DNA from: Pseudomonadales bacterium
Lineage (GTDB): Bacteria; Pseudomonadota; Gammaproteobacteria; Pseudomonadales; Pseudohongiellaceae
DNA length: 39,987 nt
Assembly: GCA_028281635.1 (NCBI GenBank)
Contig: JANQJM010000056.1
Location: forward strand, 1 to 39,987
Direction: 5' to 3'
In this document: piece after piece, positions 23,462 to 32,730 of the stretch
How positions within the stretch are numbered: position 1 is the stretch's first letter
Layout of the letters: every line of letters starts with the position of its first letter
Notes under the pieces: model-generated
Told to the model about the DNA's origin: nothing
The model's input: the letters and a program-made list of their open reading frames with translations, nothing else
The model's database searches: none
Translations under genes and position numbers: made by a program

Positions 23462-24202
23462 TCAATCCAGTGGAGTAATCTGGCTGCATACCCGACCTCT
23501 ACTCACAGTGAGCACGCAATTAAGATTATCGGGTCCGGCGTCGAAGCGATTGAATGCCGAAATCAGGTTGAACGGTGTTGATCCTTTACTACTGACACTG
23601 GTGACCATACGCAGCTCATCGCCATCGGAGGCAACGGAAAAACGATGTTGTATGACCAGATCTTCCGGCAGAGTAATCTGAAACACGAGTTGTTGCAGAT
23701 CCCAGCCGCAGATTTCATTGCCGTGGGCGCTGCTGAAAGTCGACATAGGTCCCATTTCCAGACTGCACACCAGCGGCGCTTCGCCGCGCCGTTCGATGCG
23801 AATCTCATTACGGTCTTGGGTGATTTCCATGGTGCTTGGACGATTGATGTACTCGGCAAGCTGTGCAAGTTCAAACAGGTTGGCAGCCCGGCGATTGGAC
23901 CCTCCAAGATTGAGGTTTCCCAGGGAGACCCGAGGTCCTGTGCCACCGCTCACTCCCGCACGTTGCAGCGCTGCCTGTTCCTGGCGCATTTGCAGCACCC
24001 GATTCAGCTCATCTTCCCATTTGTCACTGCGCGCGAAGTCTTTTTCCCAGGAGCCGGCAAAATTAAGGCGTAAAGGCGTGTCCAGGTCCAGCAGCGGAAG
24101 CTCATCCTCGGAGCGGGGCGCCTGTGCGGCGAGTTGCTGCGAGACCAGCAACAGCGCCACTAAACCTAGCCTTATTCTCATGAGTGTATGCTGAAAATTC
24201 AT
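23462..24202 (-). CDS. Exported protein of unknown function heading the minus-strand run
   Basis: I choose the ATG at 24202 (GGAG 9 nt upstream) over an open frame that begins 111 nt earlier, because it gives a normal signal peptide (RIRLGLVALLLVSQQLAAQ). The 246-residue product has a segment NFAGSWEKDFARSDKWEDELNR, a helical linker and then LFELAQLAEYINRP, MEITQDRNEIRIERRGEAP and strands to a cysteine pair near the end. The pattern is similar to uncharacterised exported proteins of marine gammaproteobacteria, as far as I remember, but no named family is assigned. It is 10 nt upstream of the lipoprotein gene and divergent from the esterase gene at 24399. Confidence 0.6.
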   Translation of the reverse strand: MNFQHTLMRIRLGLVALLLVSQQLAAQAPRSEDELPLLDLDTPLRLNFAGSWEKDFARSDKWEDELNRVLQMRQEQAALQRAGVSGGTGPRVSLGNLNLGGSNRRAANLFELAQLAEYINRPSTMEITQDRNEIRIERRGEAPLVCSLEMGPMSTFSSAHGNEICGWDLQQLVFQITLPEDLVIQHRFSVASDGDELRMVTSVSSKGSTPFNLISAFNRFDAGPDNLNCVLTVSRGRVCSQITPLD

Positions 24203-24398
24203 AGATTGCTGCTCCGTCTGCAGCATCGAGTCATTTCCTAGTTGTACGGAGGAGAAGGAGATTTCCTGCCGCCGCCTCATCTGCCCAAGAGGGCTTACTT
24301 TAAACCAAAACACGACGAAATACCCGGTGTCGCGTAGACATAACAGCCGTTCACTCTTATGCTCTGGGGCAGGAAAATCACAACCAAGGAGACTTCCA

Positions 24399-25691
24399 AT
24401 GTCCCTGCTCCTTAAGTCTCCATTTTCTCAGATCTGCAGCAAACCAGGCGCTCGATGGCTGTCCTTATCCTCACTAGTTTTTGTCGGCGCGGCTTTCGTG
24501 TCCACCAGGCTGGTAGCGGCGGACAACGGAGATTTGGTATCTCAGTTTTGGCAGGCGCGATCAGCTACCGAGATCGAATCCACCAGCAGTGAATTGTTGA
24601 CGAATAGTGCTGATACTAAACAACTCTATCGTTGGTTAAAGCAAGGCCCTGATTACTCCAGCGAGGTTGATGTAGGAGAACAAGTCTATTTCAGAATCGC
24701 AGCCGATGGCACAGAGTTTCCGTTCATGGTGTACATCCCTGAGTCCTATGATCCGGAACAATCCTACGCGGTAGAATTCGTTCTCCACGGCGGTGTGAGT
24801 CGGCCCAAACCGGAACCCGACGATAGTTTTTGGCAACGCAGTTACGATCGAGTGGCCAAGAGTGATCGCATTATCGTCGTTCCCTCATCGTGGGGGGAAG
24901 CAATCTGGTGGCAAGACAATCAGGCTGAAAATTTGCCTGCGATCCTGCGCATGTTAAAGCAGCGTTACAACATCGATGAAAACCGTGTGACGATGACTGG
25001 AATCTCCGATGGCGGGACGGGTGCCTACTTCTTCGCATTTAAACAACCGACAGAGTGGGCAGCCTTTCTTCCTTATATAGGACATCCTGGGGTCTTACGA
25101 AATCCGCAAAGCGGTGGTGGCTATCGATTGTATTTTGAAAACCTGATGGGCAAGCCACTCTATATTGTGAACGGTGAGAACGACCGACTCTATCCTGCTG
25201 CTTCTTTGCAATCGTTTATCGCAATTCTTGAAGAGGAAGGAGTCACTCATACCTGGCGTGTTATTGAAGAGGGTGGGCACAACACGCGCTGGTTGCCAGA
25301 TGAATCGGAAGCCATTGAACGTTTTAAGCTGGATAATCCGAGAGACCCTTTCCCGGAATCGTTGCAATGGGTTGTGGACAGAACAGATCGCTATAACCGC
25401 AATCATTGGATTCGAGTGGATTCCACTGATTCTGCAGACAACCCAAGTCTGTTAAAAGTGGACAGGCTCGGCAACAAGTTCATTGTTGTCGCACGAGGTG
25501 TGAATCAGTTCACGCTGCTGCTTAATCCGGAAGAAGTAGACTTCACGCAAAACATTGAAGTGCAAGTTAACGGAGTATCCCACTTTGATGGTCCAGTTTC
25601 CGAAAGCAAAGAAACACTCTTGAATTGGGCACAGCAAGATCTGGATCGCAGTATGCTGATCACCGCTGAACTTCCGATCGCCGTCCAATAG
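24399..25691 (+). CDS. Exported alpha/beta hydrolase (PHB-depolymerase/esterase-like)
   Basis: The ATG at 24399 has AAGGAG 7 nt upstream; a longer open frame is rejected. The 430-residue protein has a hydrophobic signal (LSLSSLVFVGAAFVSTRLVAA). The hydrolase core shows FVLHGGVSRPKPE (oxyanion region), nucleophile S203 in MTGISDGGTGA, acid in VNGENDRLYPA and H in EEGGHNTRW. The GISDGG motif, with Asp after Ser, is seen in tannase/prolyl-oligopeptidase-like and PHB-depolymerase-like esterases. A C-terminal beta-rich extension (about 330-430) follows, ending in TAELPIAVQ. The substrate is unknown. Divergent from the exported protein gene at 24202. Confidence 0.82.
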   Translation: MSLLLKSPFSQICSKPGARWLSLSSLVFVGAAFVSTRLVAADNGDLVSQFWQARSATEIESTSSELLTNSADTKQLYRWLKQGPDYSSEVDVGEQVYFRIAADGTEFPFMVYIPESYDPEQSYAVEFVLHGGVSRPKPEPDDSFWQRSYDRVAKSDRIIVVPSSWGEAIWWQDNQAENLPAILRMLKQRYNIDENRVTMTGISDGGTGAYFFAFKQPTEWAAFLPYIGHPGVLRNPQSGGGYRLYFENLMGKPLYIVNGENDRLYPAASLQSFIAILEEEGVTHTWRVIEEGGHNTRWLPDESEAIERFKLDNPRDPFPESLQWVVDRTDRYNRNHWIRVDSTDSADNPSLLKVDRLGNKFIVVARGVNQFTLLLNPEEVDFTQNIEVQVNGVSHFDGPVSESKETLLNWAQQDLDRSMLITAELPIAVQ

Positions 25692-25743
25692 CCGTCGAAT
25701 AGACGCTACCCGAGGAGTAAGCTTCAGCTTGTTAGCGATAGCA

Positions 25744-25799
25744 GTTTGGCTGTACATACCCCCGATCAACCGTTAGCATCTGCCAAACCTCTGGGGGTA
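25744..25799 (+). promoter_or_regulatory. Possible H-type RNA pseudoknot in a leader region
   Basis: Two interleaved 7-bp pairings: GTTTGGC (25744-25750) with GCCAAAC (25782-25788), and TACCCCC (25757-25763) with GGGGGTA (25793-25799). The order 1-2-1'-2' is that of a pseudoknot. It ends 26 nt before the TTG start at 25826, so it could act on translation of that gene. It may also be chance. Confidence 0.4.
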
Positions 25800-25825
25800 G
25801 AGGTTGCACTGAAGAGAATAAAGCC

Positions 25826-26230
25826 TTGAAGCGAAACATAAGACGCCAAATTGATATAGGTTTAACCGGCCTCGGTATAGCCGTCATCTTCTCTGTAGTA
25901 ATTCTGGGAGGCTCCCTGGAGGTTCAGGCCCAGTTACCGTTGGCCTTATTGGGCGTGCTGTTAATGGAAGCTGGGGTATGGGGCCTTTCTACCAAACTGT
26001 TTCCTAATGAGCGTCGCTACAGCCAACTGCGTGAAGAGGGCGATCAGATGATCGCTTTGATTCGAGAACTCAATCACGCTGCCATTGCTAAATCCAGAGG
26101 TAAGGAAGATGCCAAGCGTTTTCAGGCGACTCTGGAGAAGATGCACGAGTCGGTGGTGAAGATGGCGGAACTGGCAGCCAAAGAAGACGGGATACCGAAT
26201 CCGATGGCGCCTCCCTCCCAGGATTCCTGA
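25826..26230 (+). CDS. Small membrane protein with C-terminal helical tail, unknown
   Basis: A 134-residue protein from a TTG start (GAAGAG about 9 nt upstream). Two membrane segments (about 10-28 and 36-56) are followed by a cytoplasmic helical part rich in charged residues ([36 protein letters not shown]), probably a coiled coil. No family recognised. It is alone between the esterase gene and the malate synthase gene. The rare start codon and the stable structures in the leader suggest low or regulated translation. Confidence 0.65.
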   Translation: MKRNIRRQIDIGLTGLGIAVIFSVVILGGSLEVQAQLPLALLGVLLMEAGVWGLSTKLFPNERRYSQLREEGDQMIALIRELNHAAIAKSRGKEDAKRFQATLEKMHESVVKMAELAAKEDGIPNPMAPPSQDS

Positions 26231-26312
26231 CGCAGCAACTTCGCTTTCCCAAAACGCTAAACCCACGCTTTCCTTGCGTGCGAATTTTTCCACATCGCAG
26301 TACACTGCGGGC

Positions 26313-28496
26313 ATGACTCGATCATCGGTTAACAAGCTGCAAATAGATTCCGAGCTGCGACAATTCATTGAAAGTGAGTTACTCGCGCGCCTGGCATTGG
26401 ATCCGGAAATATTCTGGCAGGATTTTTCGAAACTACTGGATGAGTTCACTCCGCGTAATCAGGCACTGCTGCAGCGTCGAGACGAATTGCAACATCAAAT
26501 TGATGACTGGCATCGATCGGCACGAAAACAGAAGCAAACACACGACATTGCAGCCTATAAAGATTTTCTCAAGGAAATTGGCTATCTAGGTTCTCACTGT
26601 CCTGATTTCACAATTAGCACTACCAATGTAGATGCTGAGATTGCTTTGCAAGCCGGACCCCAACTAGTTGTACCGGTAAAGAACGCGCGCTTTGCACTCA
26701 ATGCAACGAACGCGCGTTGGGGTAGTTTATACGATGCTTTGTATGGCACCGATGCAATTGCGGAATCAGACGATGCAGAGAGAGTTGGCGACTACAACCC
26801 GCTACGTGGTCGGCAAGTAATTGCGAAGTCTCGTGAGTTTCTGGACTCAAGTTGTACTCTCGCACAAGGCAGTCACAGTGCAGTAACTGCATATATGGTA
26901 AGAGATAGTCGCCTGGTGTGTAAGATCGAAGACGGTGAAACTTCTCTGGCGGACGAGGCGCAGTTCAAAGGATATTGCGGTGAGCAAGAGAGTCCCTCTG
27001 TCATACTACTGGAAAACAACAGACTCCATATCGAAATCCAAATTGATCGAAGTACTGAGGTTGGAGCAAGCGATACCGCTGGTGTGAATGATGTCGTGCT
27101 GGAAGCGGCCATTACCACTATTCAGGACTGTGAGGATTCGGTTGCCGCTGTCGATGCAGAAGACAAGCTCGAGGTTTACAGCAACTGGTTCGGACTGATT
27201 ACAGGAGAATTGGAAGAGCAGCTTGTCAAGGGCGGCAAACAAATCACACGGCGTTTACGTGATGATCGCAACTACCTGGCTCCTGATGGCAGCGAGTTTA
27301 GTTTACCTGGGCGCAGTCTGATGTTGGTGAGGAACGTGGGTCATCTGATGCGCAATCCGGCAATTCTAGACTCAGATGGTGAAGAGATATTCGAAGGCAT
27401 CATGGACGCTGTCGTTACCGGAGCGATTGGTGCACTCGATGTGCTTGACAAAACCAGGCTCAGTAACTCTCGTGCTGGCAGCGTATACATCGTGAAACCG
27501 AAAATGCATGGTCCGGATGAAGTCAGATTTACCTGCGATTTGTTCAGTGCCGTAGAAAAAATGTTAGGACTAGATGCCTGCACTTTGAAAGTTGGCATCA
27601 TGGATGAAGAAAGAAGGACCAGCCTCTCTTTGAAGGCCTGCATTCATGAAGCGAAAGACAGAGTGGTCTTCATCAATACTGGCTTTCTTGATCGCACTGG
27701 TGATGAGATTCATACCAGCATGGAGGCCGGTGCAGTCGTTCTCAAGGCGCAGATGAAATCCACTGCCTGGATCAGCGCCTATGAAGATAATAATGTGGAT
27801 GTCGGTTTGGCCACAGGGTTTAAAGGAAGGGCTCAGATCGGTAAAGGTATGTGGGCAATGCCTGATCGCATGGCAGATATGCTGGAGCAGAAGATTGGCC
27901 ATCCCAATGCTGGCGCTAACACAGCCTGGGTACCGTCACCAACAGCCGCTGTTCTCCACGCCATGCACTATCATCAAGTTGCTGTGCCGGCAGTACAGGA
28001 TTCACTGCGGCAACGACCGGCGGCCAGTATCGACCAGATTCTGCAGATTCCACTAATGGACGATCCGGCAGCCTTGTCTGTGGAACAAATAGAAAGAGAG
28101 CTGGACAATAATGCCCAGGGCATCCTGGGTTACGTAGTACGCTGGGTGGATCAAGGCATCGGCTGCTCCAAGGTTCCCGACATCCATAATGTCGGATTGA
28201 TGGAGGACCGAGCGACCTTGCGAATTTCCTCTCAGCATATTGCCAACTGGCTTCACCATGGCATCTGCAGCGAATCTCAGGTACAAGCCAGCCTGCTGAA
28301 GATGGCAGCGGTGGTGGATGAACAAAATGTCAACGATCCACATTATCAACCCATGGCCACTGACCCAGATGGATCCATAGCCTTTGCCGCTGCTACTGAG
28401 CTTGTATTCGCCGGCAGGGAGCAACCCAACGGCTATACAGAGCCAGTCTTACACCGGGCCCGGCAGGCTAGGAAGAGGGAATTAGCAGACGGATAG
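26313..28496 (+). CDS. glcB: Malate synthase G
   Basis: The ATG at 26313 gives 727 residues, the usual length for malate synthase G (about 720-725). It condenses glyoxylate and acetyl-CoA to malate in the cytoplasm. Diagnostic segments are present: [19 protein letters not shown] near the N-terminus, FTGFLDRT-type [55 protein letters not shown], and [14 protein letters not shown], whose aspartate is the expected catalytic base (D631 in E. coli GlcB). No isocitrate lyase or glycolate oxidase genes are adjacent, so here it stands alone. A weak ribosome site precedes the start. The glc symbol follows family identity, not operon context. Confidence 0.97.
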   Translation: MTRSSVNKLQIDSELRQFIESELLARLALDPEIFWQDFSKLLDEFTPRNQALLQRRDELQHQIDDWHRSARKQKQTHDIAAYKDFLKEIGYLGSHCPDFTISTTNVDAEIALQAGPQLVVPVKNARFALNATNARWGSLYDALYGTDAIAESDDAERVGDYNPLRGRQVIAKSREFLDSSCTLAQGSHSAVTAYMVRDSRLVCKIEDGETSLADEAQFKGYCGEQESPSVILLENNRLHIEIQIDRSTEVGASDTAGVNDVVLEAAITTIQDCEDSVAAVDAEDKLEVYSNWFGLITGELEEQLVKGGKQITRRLRDDRNYLAPDGSEFSLPGRSLMLVRNVGHLMRNPAILDSDGEEIFEGIMDAVVTGAIGALDVLDKTRLSNSRAGSVYIVKPKMHGPDEVRFTCDLFSAVEKMLGLDACTLKVGIMDEERRTSLSLKACIHEAKDRVVFINTGFLDRTGDEIHTSMEAGAVVLKAQMKSTAWISAYEDNNVDVGLATGFKGRAQIGKGMWAMPDRMADMLEQKIGHPNAGANTAWVPSPTAAVLHAMHYHQVAVPAVQDSLRQRPAASIDQILQIPLMDDPAALSVEQIERELDNNAQGILGYVVRWVDQGIGCSKVPDIHNVGLMEDRATLRISSQHIANWLHHGICSESQVQASLLKMAAVVDEQNVNDPHYQPMATDPDGSIAFAAATELVFAGREQPNGYTEPVLHRARQARKRELADG

Positions 28497-28591
28497 GGCA
28501 GGATTCGGCGCGTTCAAAGGTGTACCCTCGCAACGTAATTTGTCATGATGGTCGGCCAATTTGCGGCCAAATAGCTGTTATTTATAGGAAA

Positions 28592-28606
28592 TGTTACTAA
28601 GTAACA
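28592..28606. promoter_or_regulatory. 15-bp palindrome upstream of propeller gene
   Basis: TGTTACTAAGTAACA has perfect 7-bp arms around one base. It lies 59 nt before the ATG at 28665 and after the malate synthase gene, so it is a candidate operator for the propeller/aldolase pair. No regulator gene is adjacent. Confidence 0.4.
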
Positions 28607-28664
28607 GTTGAAGCCAATCAGCCAAAATAAGAACAAGTATGCAATTCCAGCAGAGGTATCCACT

Positions 28665-29789
28665 ATGGGAACAGCAGTCCGGCTCCTTCTTTTATTCATT
28701 GGTTTAAGCTTGAGTGGTGGCGCCTGGTCACAGCAGGGTAATGCCCGTGGGCCAATCGGTGAGAGTCCTTACAACATCATCTCCGGCTGGCATGATCCAT
28801 TTCAGGAAGAAGGCTTTGGCTTTGGCGGAAACTCCGGTGTCTGGGCTGAGTCAGAAGACAGAATCATCGTAGCGCAGCGTGGTGAGACAGTGTTGCCCTA
28901 CCCTGTACCGGATTATTTTGCCGGTTTCGCTGGTCAACTGGGCATTAATGTCCTGTTCGAGACTACTCGTCGGACCTGGCAGAACTGTTTGTACACTATG
29001 GACGCCAACGGCACGGTAACCGAAGTATGGGATCACCTGGATTATCTGTGTGAAGACTCGATTGGACCAGGGCCGCATCGGATTCGTATCAGCCCCTACG
29101 ACCCGGAAAGCCGAATCTGGTTAGTTAACGAGACCTTTCACCAGATCTATGTCATAGCCAATGATGGCAGTGAAGTACTTGCCACTTATGGTGAGAAAGG
29201 GGTTTCTGGCAACGATGAAACCCATTTCGGTCGTCCGCAAGATGTGGCTTTCATGCCAGATGGCCGTATTCTGGTCGCCGATGGTTTGGACAATCACCGG
29301 GTTATCATTTTCGACAACGACATGAATTATCTGGGCGAATTTGGTGGCCAGGGTGACGGGCCGGGCCAGTTCAATACCATTCATGCACTGGCGATAGGCC
29401 CCGAGGGTCGGGTATTTGTGCTCGATCGATCAGGGGGTGAAGTTAATTTGTTCCGTGCCACCGATAACCCGGCGGTTTTCGAGTTTGAACGTTCGATAGG
29501 CTCACCGCTCACCTTGCCATTGGATATCATTGTCAATGAGAACGATTTCTGGATAACCGATCTCGGTCCACTGCGCTTTATCAACTTCGACTTCGAAGGC
29601 AACATCAAATACACTTGGCTGGTCCCAAGGCCTCTGCCCGACGGTTACATCGAAGTGCATACCTTCTCAGTCGATCCTGCAGGCAACTTGATCGGTGGTG
29701 ACAACCAATATGGTCGCTCGCAAAAATTCGTACCCAAACCAGGAGCCGATCCTGAGCTGTTAATCGAACCTCCCTGGAGTTTAAGATAA
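28665..29789 (+). CDS. Exported NHL-type six-bladed beta-propeller protein
   Basis: The ATG at 28665 has GAGGT 7 nt upstream and begins a signal peptide (GTAVRLLLLFIGLSLSGGAWSQ); an open frame 57 nt longer is rejected. The 374-residue product contains propeller blades with NHL-type motifs: PHRIRISPYDPESRIWLVNE, GRPQDVAFMPDGRILVADGLDNHRVIIFD, FNTIHALAIGPEGRVFVLDRSGG and PLDIIVNENDFWITDLG. The order resembles peptidyl-alpha-hydroxyglycine lyase-like secreted propellers, but metal ligands cannot be confirmed. It is followed after 39 nt by a secreted aldolase-like gene in the same direction, so co-transcription is likely. Confidence 0.87.
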   Translation: MGTAVRLLLLFIGLSLSGGAWSQQGNARGPIGESPYNIISGWHDPFQEEGFGFGGNSGVWAESEDRIIVAQRGETVLPYPVPDYFAGFAGQLGINVLFETTRRTWQNCLYTMDANGTVTEVWDHLDYLCEDSIGPGPHRIRISPYDPESRIWLVNETFHQIYVIANDGSEVLATYGEKGVSGNDETHFGRPQDVAFMPDGRILVADGLDNHRVIIFDNDMNYLGEFGGQGDGPGQFNTIHALAIGPEGRVFVLDRSGGEVNLFRATDNPAVFEFERSIGSPLTLPLDIIVNENDFWITDLGPLRFINFDFEGNIKYTWLVPRPLPDGYIEVHTFSVDPAGNLIGGDNQYGRSQKFVPKPGADPELLIEPPWSLR

Positions 29790-29828
29790 AGAAAAACAAG
29801 CGCCCTGGAGCTATTCACTAAATCGGCG

Positions 29829-30770
29829 ATGAGAAAGCTATATAAATTCTGTTGTGTCTTACTTTCGGTATTCTTGTTACTGAGCGGGAGTGCGGTCTCT
29901 GCGCAGTCTGACAATGTGCGCCTCAATAAACTGATTCAGTTGTTTGAGAGTGAACAGCCTGCATTCGGTGTTCTGTCTTTCGATTATTCTCTGAATAACG
30001 CACGTTCTATGGCTACTTCCGGCCTGGATTTTCTGTTTATCGACATGGAACACGCGCCGTTCGATATCGAACGCTTGCGTTCATTCCTGTTGGGCATGAC
30101 GAACAAACGCAGCATTCAGCAGAAAGGTAACCTGCAGCCGGACGTTGTGCCCCTGGTGCGCATACCCGCTGGGGCTGGTTCCGAAGAATTGGTGGCGCAG
30201 GTCAAACAGGTGCTGGATGTGGGCGTGTACGGTGTCTTCTTTCCTTCTATAGAGAATCGGGAACAGGCTGAGCTGGCAATCAGAGCAACCCGCTATCCGC
30301 AGCTTAACGGCGCTGATGACTACGAACCGGCTGGTTTACGTGGCCGCAATCCGTCTAATGCTGCCTGGTATTGGGGAATTTCCGACTATCATGCACGCGC
30401 CGATGTATGGCCTCTCGATCCTCAAGGGGAATTACTGGCAATGATGTTCATTGAGTCGCCGGAAGGCGTCGCCAATATAGAAGAGATTATTACCGTCCCC
30501 GGACTGGGAGGTATTTTCATCGGACCATCTGATCTCAGCACCTCTATGGGCTATAGCAGTCCGGCTGCGCCAGAGGTTGAGGCGGCCATTCAGACCGTTC
30601 TCGCTGCCTGCCTGGAACATGATGTGCCCTGCGCTATCACCACCAATGCAAGGACCGTTGAGGAGCGCATCAACCAGGGCTTTCGATTTGTGACGGTAGG
30701 GACCGATGGTGGCCTGTCTGCGGGCGCGCGCAATGCTTTGCAGTTAGGCCGTGAGGCAGCAGAACGCTAG
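29829..30770 (+). CDS. HpcH/HpaI-family aldolase with signal peptide
   Basis: The 313-residue protein begins with a clear Sec signal peptide (MRKLYKFCCVLLSVFLLLSG, cleavage near VSAQ). The body is a class II HpcH/HpaI aldolase with all expected active-site residues: H75 (IDMEHAP), R111 (PLVRIP), metal ligands E209 (FIESPEG) and D235 (IGPSDLSTSMGY). In E. coli HpaI the same roles are held by H45, R70, E149 and D175. The family normally cleaves or forms 4-hydroxy-2-oxo acids in the cytoplasm; export is unusual. It overlaps the convergent gene at 30767 by 4 nt. The substrate is unknown. Confidence 0.88.
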   Translation: MRKLYKFCCVLLSVFLLLSGSAVSAQSDNVRLNKLIQLFESEQPAFGVLSFDYSLNNARSMATSGLDFLFIDMEHAPFDIERLRSFLLGMTNKRSIQQKGNLQPDVVPLVRIPAGAGSEELVAQVKQVLDVGVYGVFFPSIENREQAELAIRATRYPQLNGADDYEPAGLRGRNPSNAAWYWGISDYHARADVWPLDPQGELLAMMFIESPEGVANIEEIITVPGLGGIFIGPSDLSTSMGYSSPAAPEVEAAIQTVLAACLEHDVPCAITTNARTVEERINQGFRFVTVGTDGGLSAGARNALQLGREAAER

Positions 30771-31876
30771 TTGAGAACCAACCGTCTTCCCAGTTCGGCC
30801 AGGAACGGCAAGCCCAATTCCTCATACTCATATTGATTATCGTTGAATGTCTGATTGGCATTCACATGAATCGTTGCCGTGATCAAGACTTCTTTGCCGG
30901 TCTCATGATTAACTATGTAGGCAGTGTCGGTGAGATAGCCGTAAGCAAATCCAATTTTATTGTAAATCTCAATATGCTCCGGTATTCGTCCCTTGTTATC
31001 ACCAAATACAAGGTACTTGTAGGCGCCGTCAGGCAACTCTGTTTCATCAAAGCCAGCTTCTCGAGGCAGAGTGCTCATGGCACGCAACACGAATTCACGA
31101 TGATCAGTGCTGAGATGGAATCGCTCTTCCACTGGAAAATACTCTGGGAACATTAATCGCTTCATAATCTCGTGCAGAGAACGCAGAGGAAGATAGTTCT
31201 TTTCAGAGAAATCGAAGGGTTCCGGTACGAGTCGACCACTTTCCATATAGGCGACGCCTTTAACGAGATTTTCCAGGGGCAAAATCTCAATGGCGGTGTT
31301 ATTGATCGGTCCAATCTCAAGTGTAGCGCCTGATGCTTGCGAAAACCTCACAATCTGTGTCGGTAGCACATCGGAATCAGGGATAGACAGCCGGTGGGAG
31401 ATGCGGGCATCGATGCCTTTGCTTTGTAAACGCTGATTGATCTCATCCTTGCCAAGAAATTCGAAGAGTCGATTGAAGGCTGCATCATCGCTGACCACGA
31501 ATAGTTTGATCAGGTCATTGGTAAGGCTACTGCCCGTCGTCGATTCACCGACGGTGTAGCGGTTGTAGCGATCGATGCCGTCAAATTCCTGCAGTTTCTC
31601 AAGGGCCAGGAGCGCTACGGGTAACTTGACTGTACTGGCGGGATAAAAATACAGCCTATCGTCTACACCGTAACTGTGGTCGATGAATTGGATCGAATCG
31701 TCCTCACCTCGAATGATTTCCGAGTAGAGTATTTGTAATTCGTGGGACTCGTGATTACTCATCACCGTGCGAATAGCAGGGTGATCGGAGGTAAGAACAT
31801 ATTCCACCGGGTTGTCATTGGAGCAAGCACCCAACAGCAAACAGACCAGTGGTAAAAAACAAAATCGACCAGGCAC
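30767..31876 (-). CDS. Serine hydrolase lipoprotein, class A beta-lactamase-like fold
   Basis: The GTG at 31876 has GGAGAG 8 nt upstream. The 369-residue protein has a lipobox (LLLGAC, C18), then a penicillin-recognising-type domain: nucleophile motif STVK (S81-xx-K84 in YPASTVKLP), an SDD triad at 129-131 (VVSDDAAFN, where class A enzymes have SDN) and NKIGFAYG near the C-terminus in place of KTG. This matches the PF13354-type family. The altered motifs make antibiotic hydrolysis unlikely; a DD-peptidase or another esterase-like role is possible. It is lipid-anchored, probably in the outer or inner membrane. Its end overlaps the convergent aldolase gene by 4 nt. Confidence 0.85.
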   Translation of the reverse strand: MPGRFCFLPLVCLLLGACSNDNPVEYVLTSDHPAIRTVMSNHESHELQILYSEIIRGEDDSIQFIDHSYGVDDRLYFYPASTVKLPVALLALEKLQEFDGIDRYNRYTVGESTTGSSLTNDLIKLFVVSDDAAFNRLFEFLGKDEINQRLQSKGIDARISHRLSIPDSDVLPTQIVRFSQASGATLEIGPINNTAIEILPLENLVKGVAYMESGRLVPEPFDFSEKNYLPLRSLHEIMKRLMFPEYFPVEERFHLSTDHREFVLRAMSTLPREAGFDETELPDGAYKYLVFGDNKGRIPEHIEIYNKIGFAYGYLTDTAYIVNHETGKEVLITATIHVNANQTFNDNQYEYEELGLPFLAELGRRLVLN

Positions 31877-31941
31877 TTTTCAAACTCTCCAGGGTCCACA
31901 GGCAGGACAGCTCATAGCTGGCTTGTTAGTATGGAGCAGTC

Positions 31942-32730
31942 ATGATTCGCTTGCAAAACGTCAGCAAGACCTATGACAACGGCGCCAACTTCGCTGTTGC
32001 CGACACCAGCTTCTCTGTAGAGAAAGGTCAGTTAATGGGCCTGATTGGTGAATCGGGTTGTGGCAAAACCACCACGCTCAAATTGATCAACCGCCTGGAA
32101 GAGCCGAGTTCTGGTGCTGTGTTTGTTGGCGAAAAGGACATCATGGACAGCCAACCGGAAGCGCTGCGTCGCAATATCGGTTACGTTTTCCAGGGTATCG
32201 GCTTGTTTCCACACTACACGGTGGCCGAAAACGTGGCAGCCGTCCCCAATCTTTTGCAATGGGACGAAAACCGGGTTCAGGCTCGTGTGCAAACAACGCT
32301 GGCGATGGTTGGTTTGCCTTATGAAGACTACGGAGATCGTTATCCGGCACAACTTTCTGGCGGACAACAGCAGCGTATCGGCGTGGCTAGAGCTCTGGCT
32401 GCTGAGCCAGAAGTGATTCTGATGGATGAACCCTTCGGCGCGCTGGATCCGATTACCCGCGCTGAGCTGCAGGAAGAATTCAAACGCATACAGGCCGAAT
32501 TAGAACTCACTGTCATCATGGTCACTCATGACATGACGGAGGCCTTATTGATGGCGGATCGTATCGCCGTAATGAAGCAGGGTGAGATCCTGCAGATTGG
32601 GCCACCTGCCGAGCTAATCAATAGCCCGCAACATGAATATGTGCAGGAGATTGTCGAGATGCCGAAGCGACGGGCAGATCGTCTTGATCAAGTTCTGCGT
32701 GGTAATGGGGCAGGAGTTACTGCTTCGTGA
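31942..32730 (+). CDS. ABC transporter ATP-binding protein, osmoprotectant (glycine betaine/choline) type
   Basis: A 262-residue ATPase with Walker A GESGCGKTTT, Q-loop VFQGIGLFPH, signature LSGGQQQR, Walker B VILMDEPFGALD and H-loop VTHDM. The adjacent NRLEEPSSG and IGYVFQGIGLFP features are typical of the OpuCA/OsmV/YehX branch. No C-terminal CBS domains are present, unlike OpuCA of Bacillus. GGAG precedes the ATG. The stop overlaps the start of the permease gene by 4 nt (GTGA), so the pair is translationally coupled. It should energise import of a quaternary amine through the fused permease downstream. Confidence 0.93.
   Translation: MIRLQNVSKTYDNGANFAVADTSFSVEKGQLMGLIGESGCGKTTTLKLINRLEEPSSGAVFVGEKDIMDSQPEALRRNIGYVFQGIGLFPHYTVAENVAAVPNLLQWDENRVQARVQTTLAMVGLPYEDYGDRYPAQLSGGQQQRIGVARALAAEPEVILMDEPFGALDPITRAELQEEFKRIQAELELTVIMVTHDMTEALLMADRIAVMKQGEILQIGPPAELINSPQHEYVQEIVEMPKRRADRLDQVLRGNGAGVTAS

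Noticed and set aside
26698..27902. Several minus-strand open frames inside the malate synthase gene
   Set aside because: No ribosome sites or recognisable domains; the plus strand encodes an intact malate synthase G.
30767..31876. Antibiotic-resistance beta-lactamase
   Set aside because: The overall fold fits, but SDN and KTG are replaced and the protein is a long lipoprotein, so calling it a resistance enzyme is not supported.
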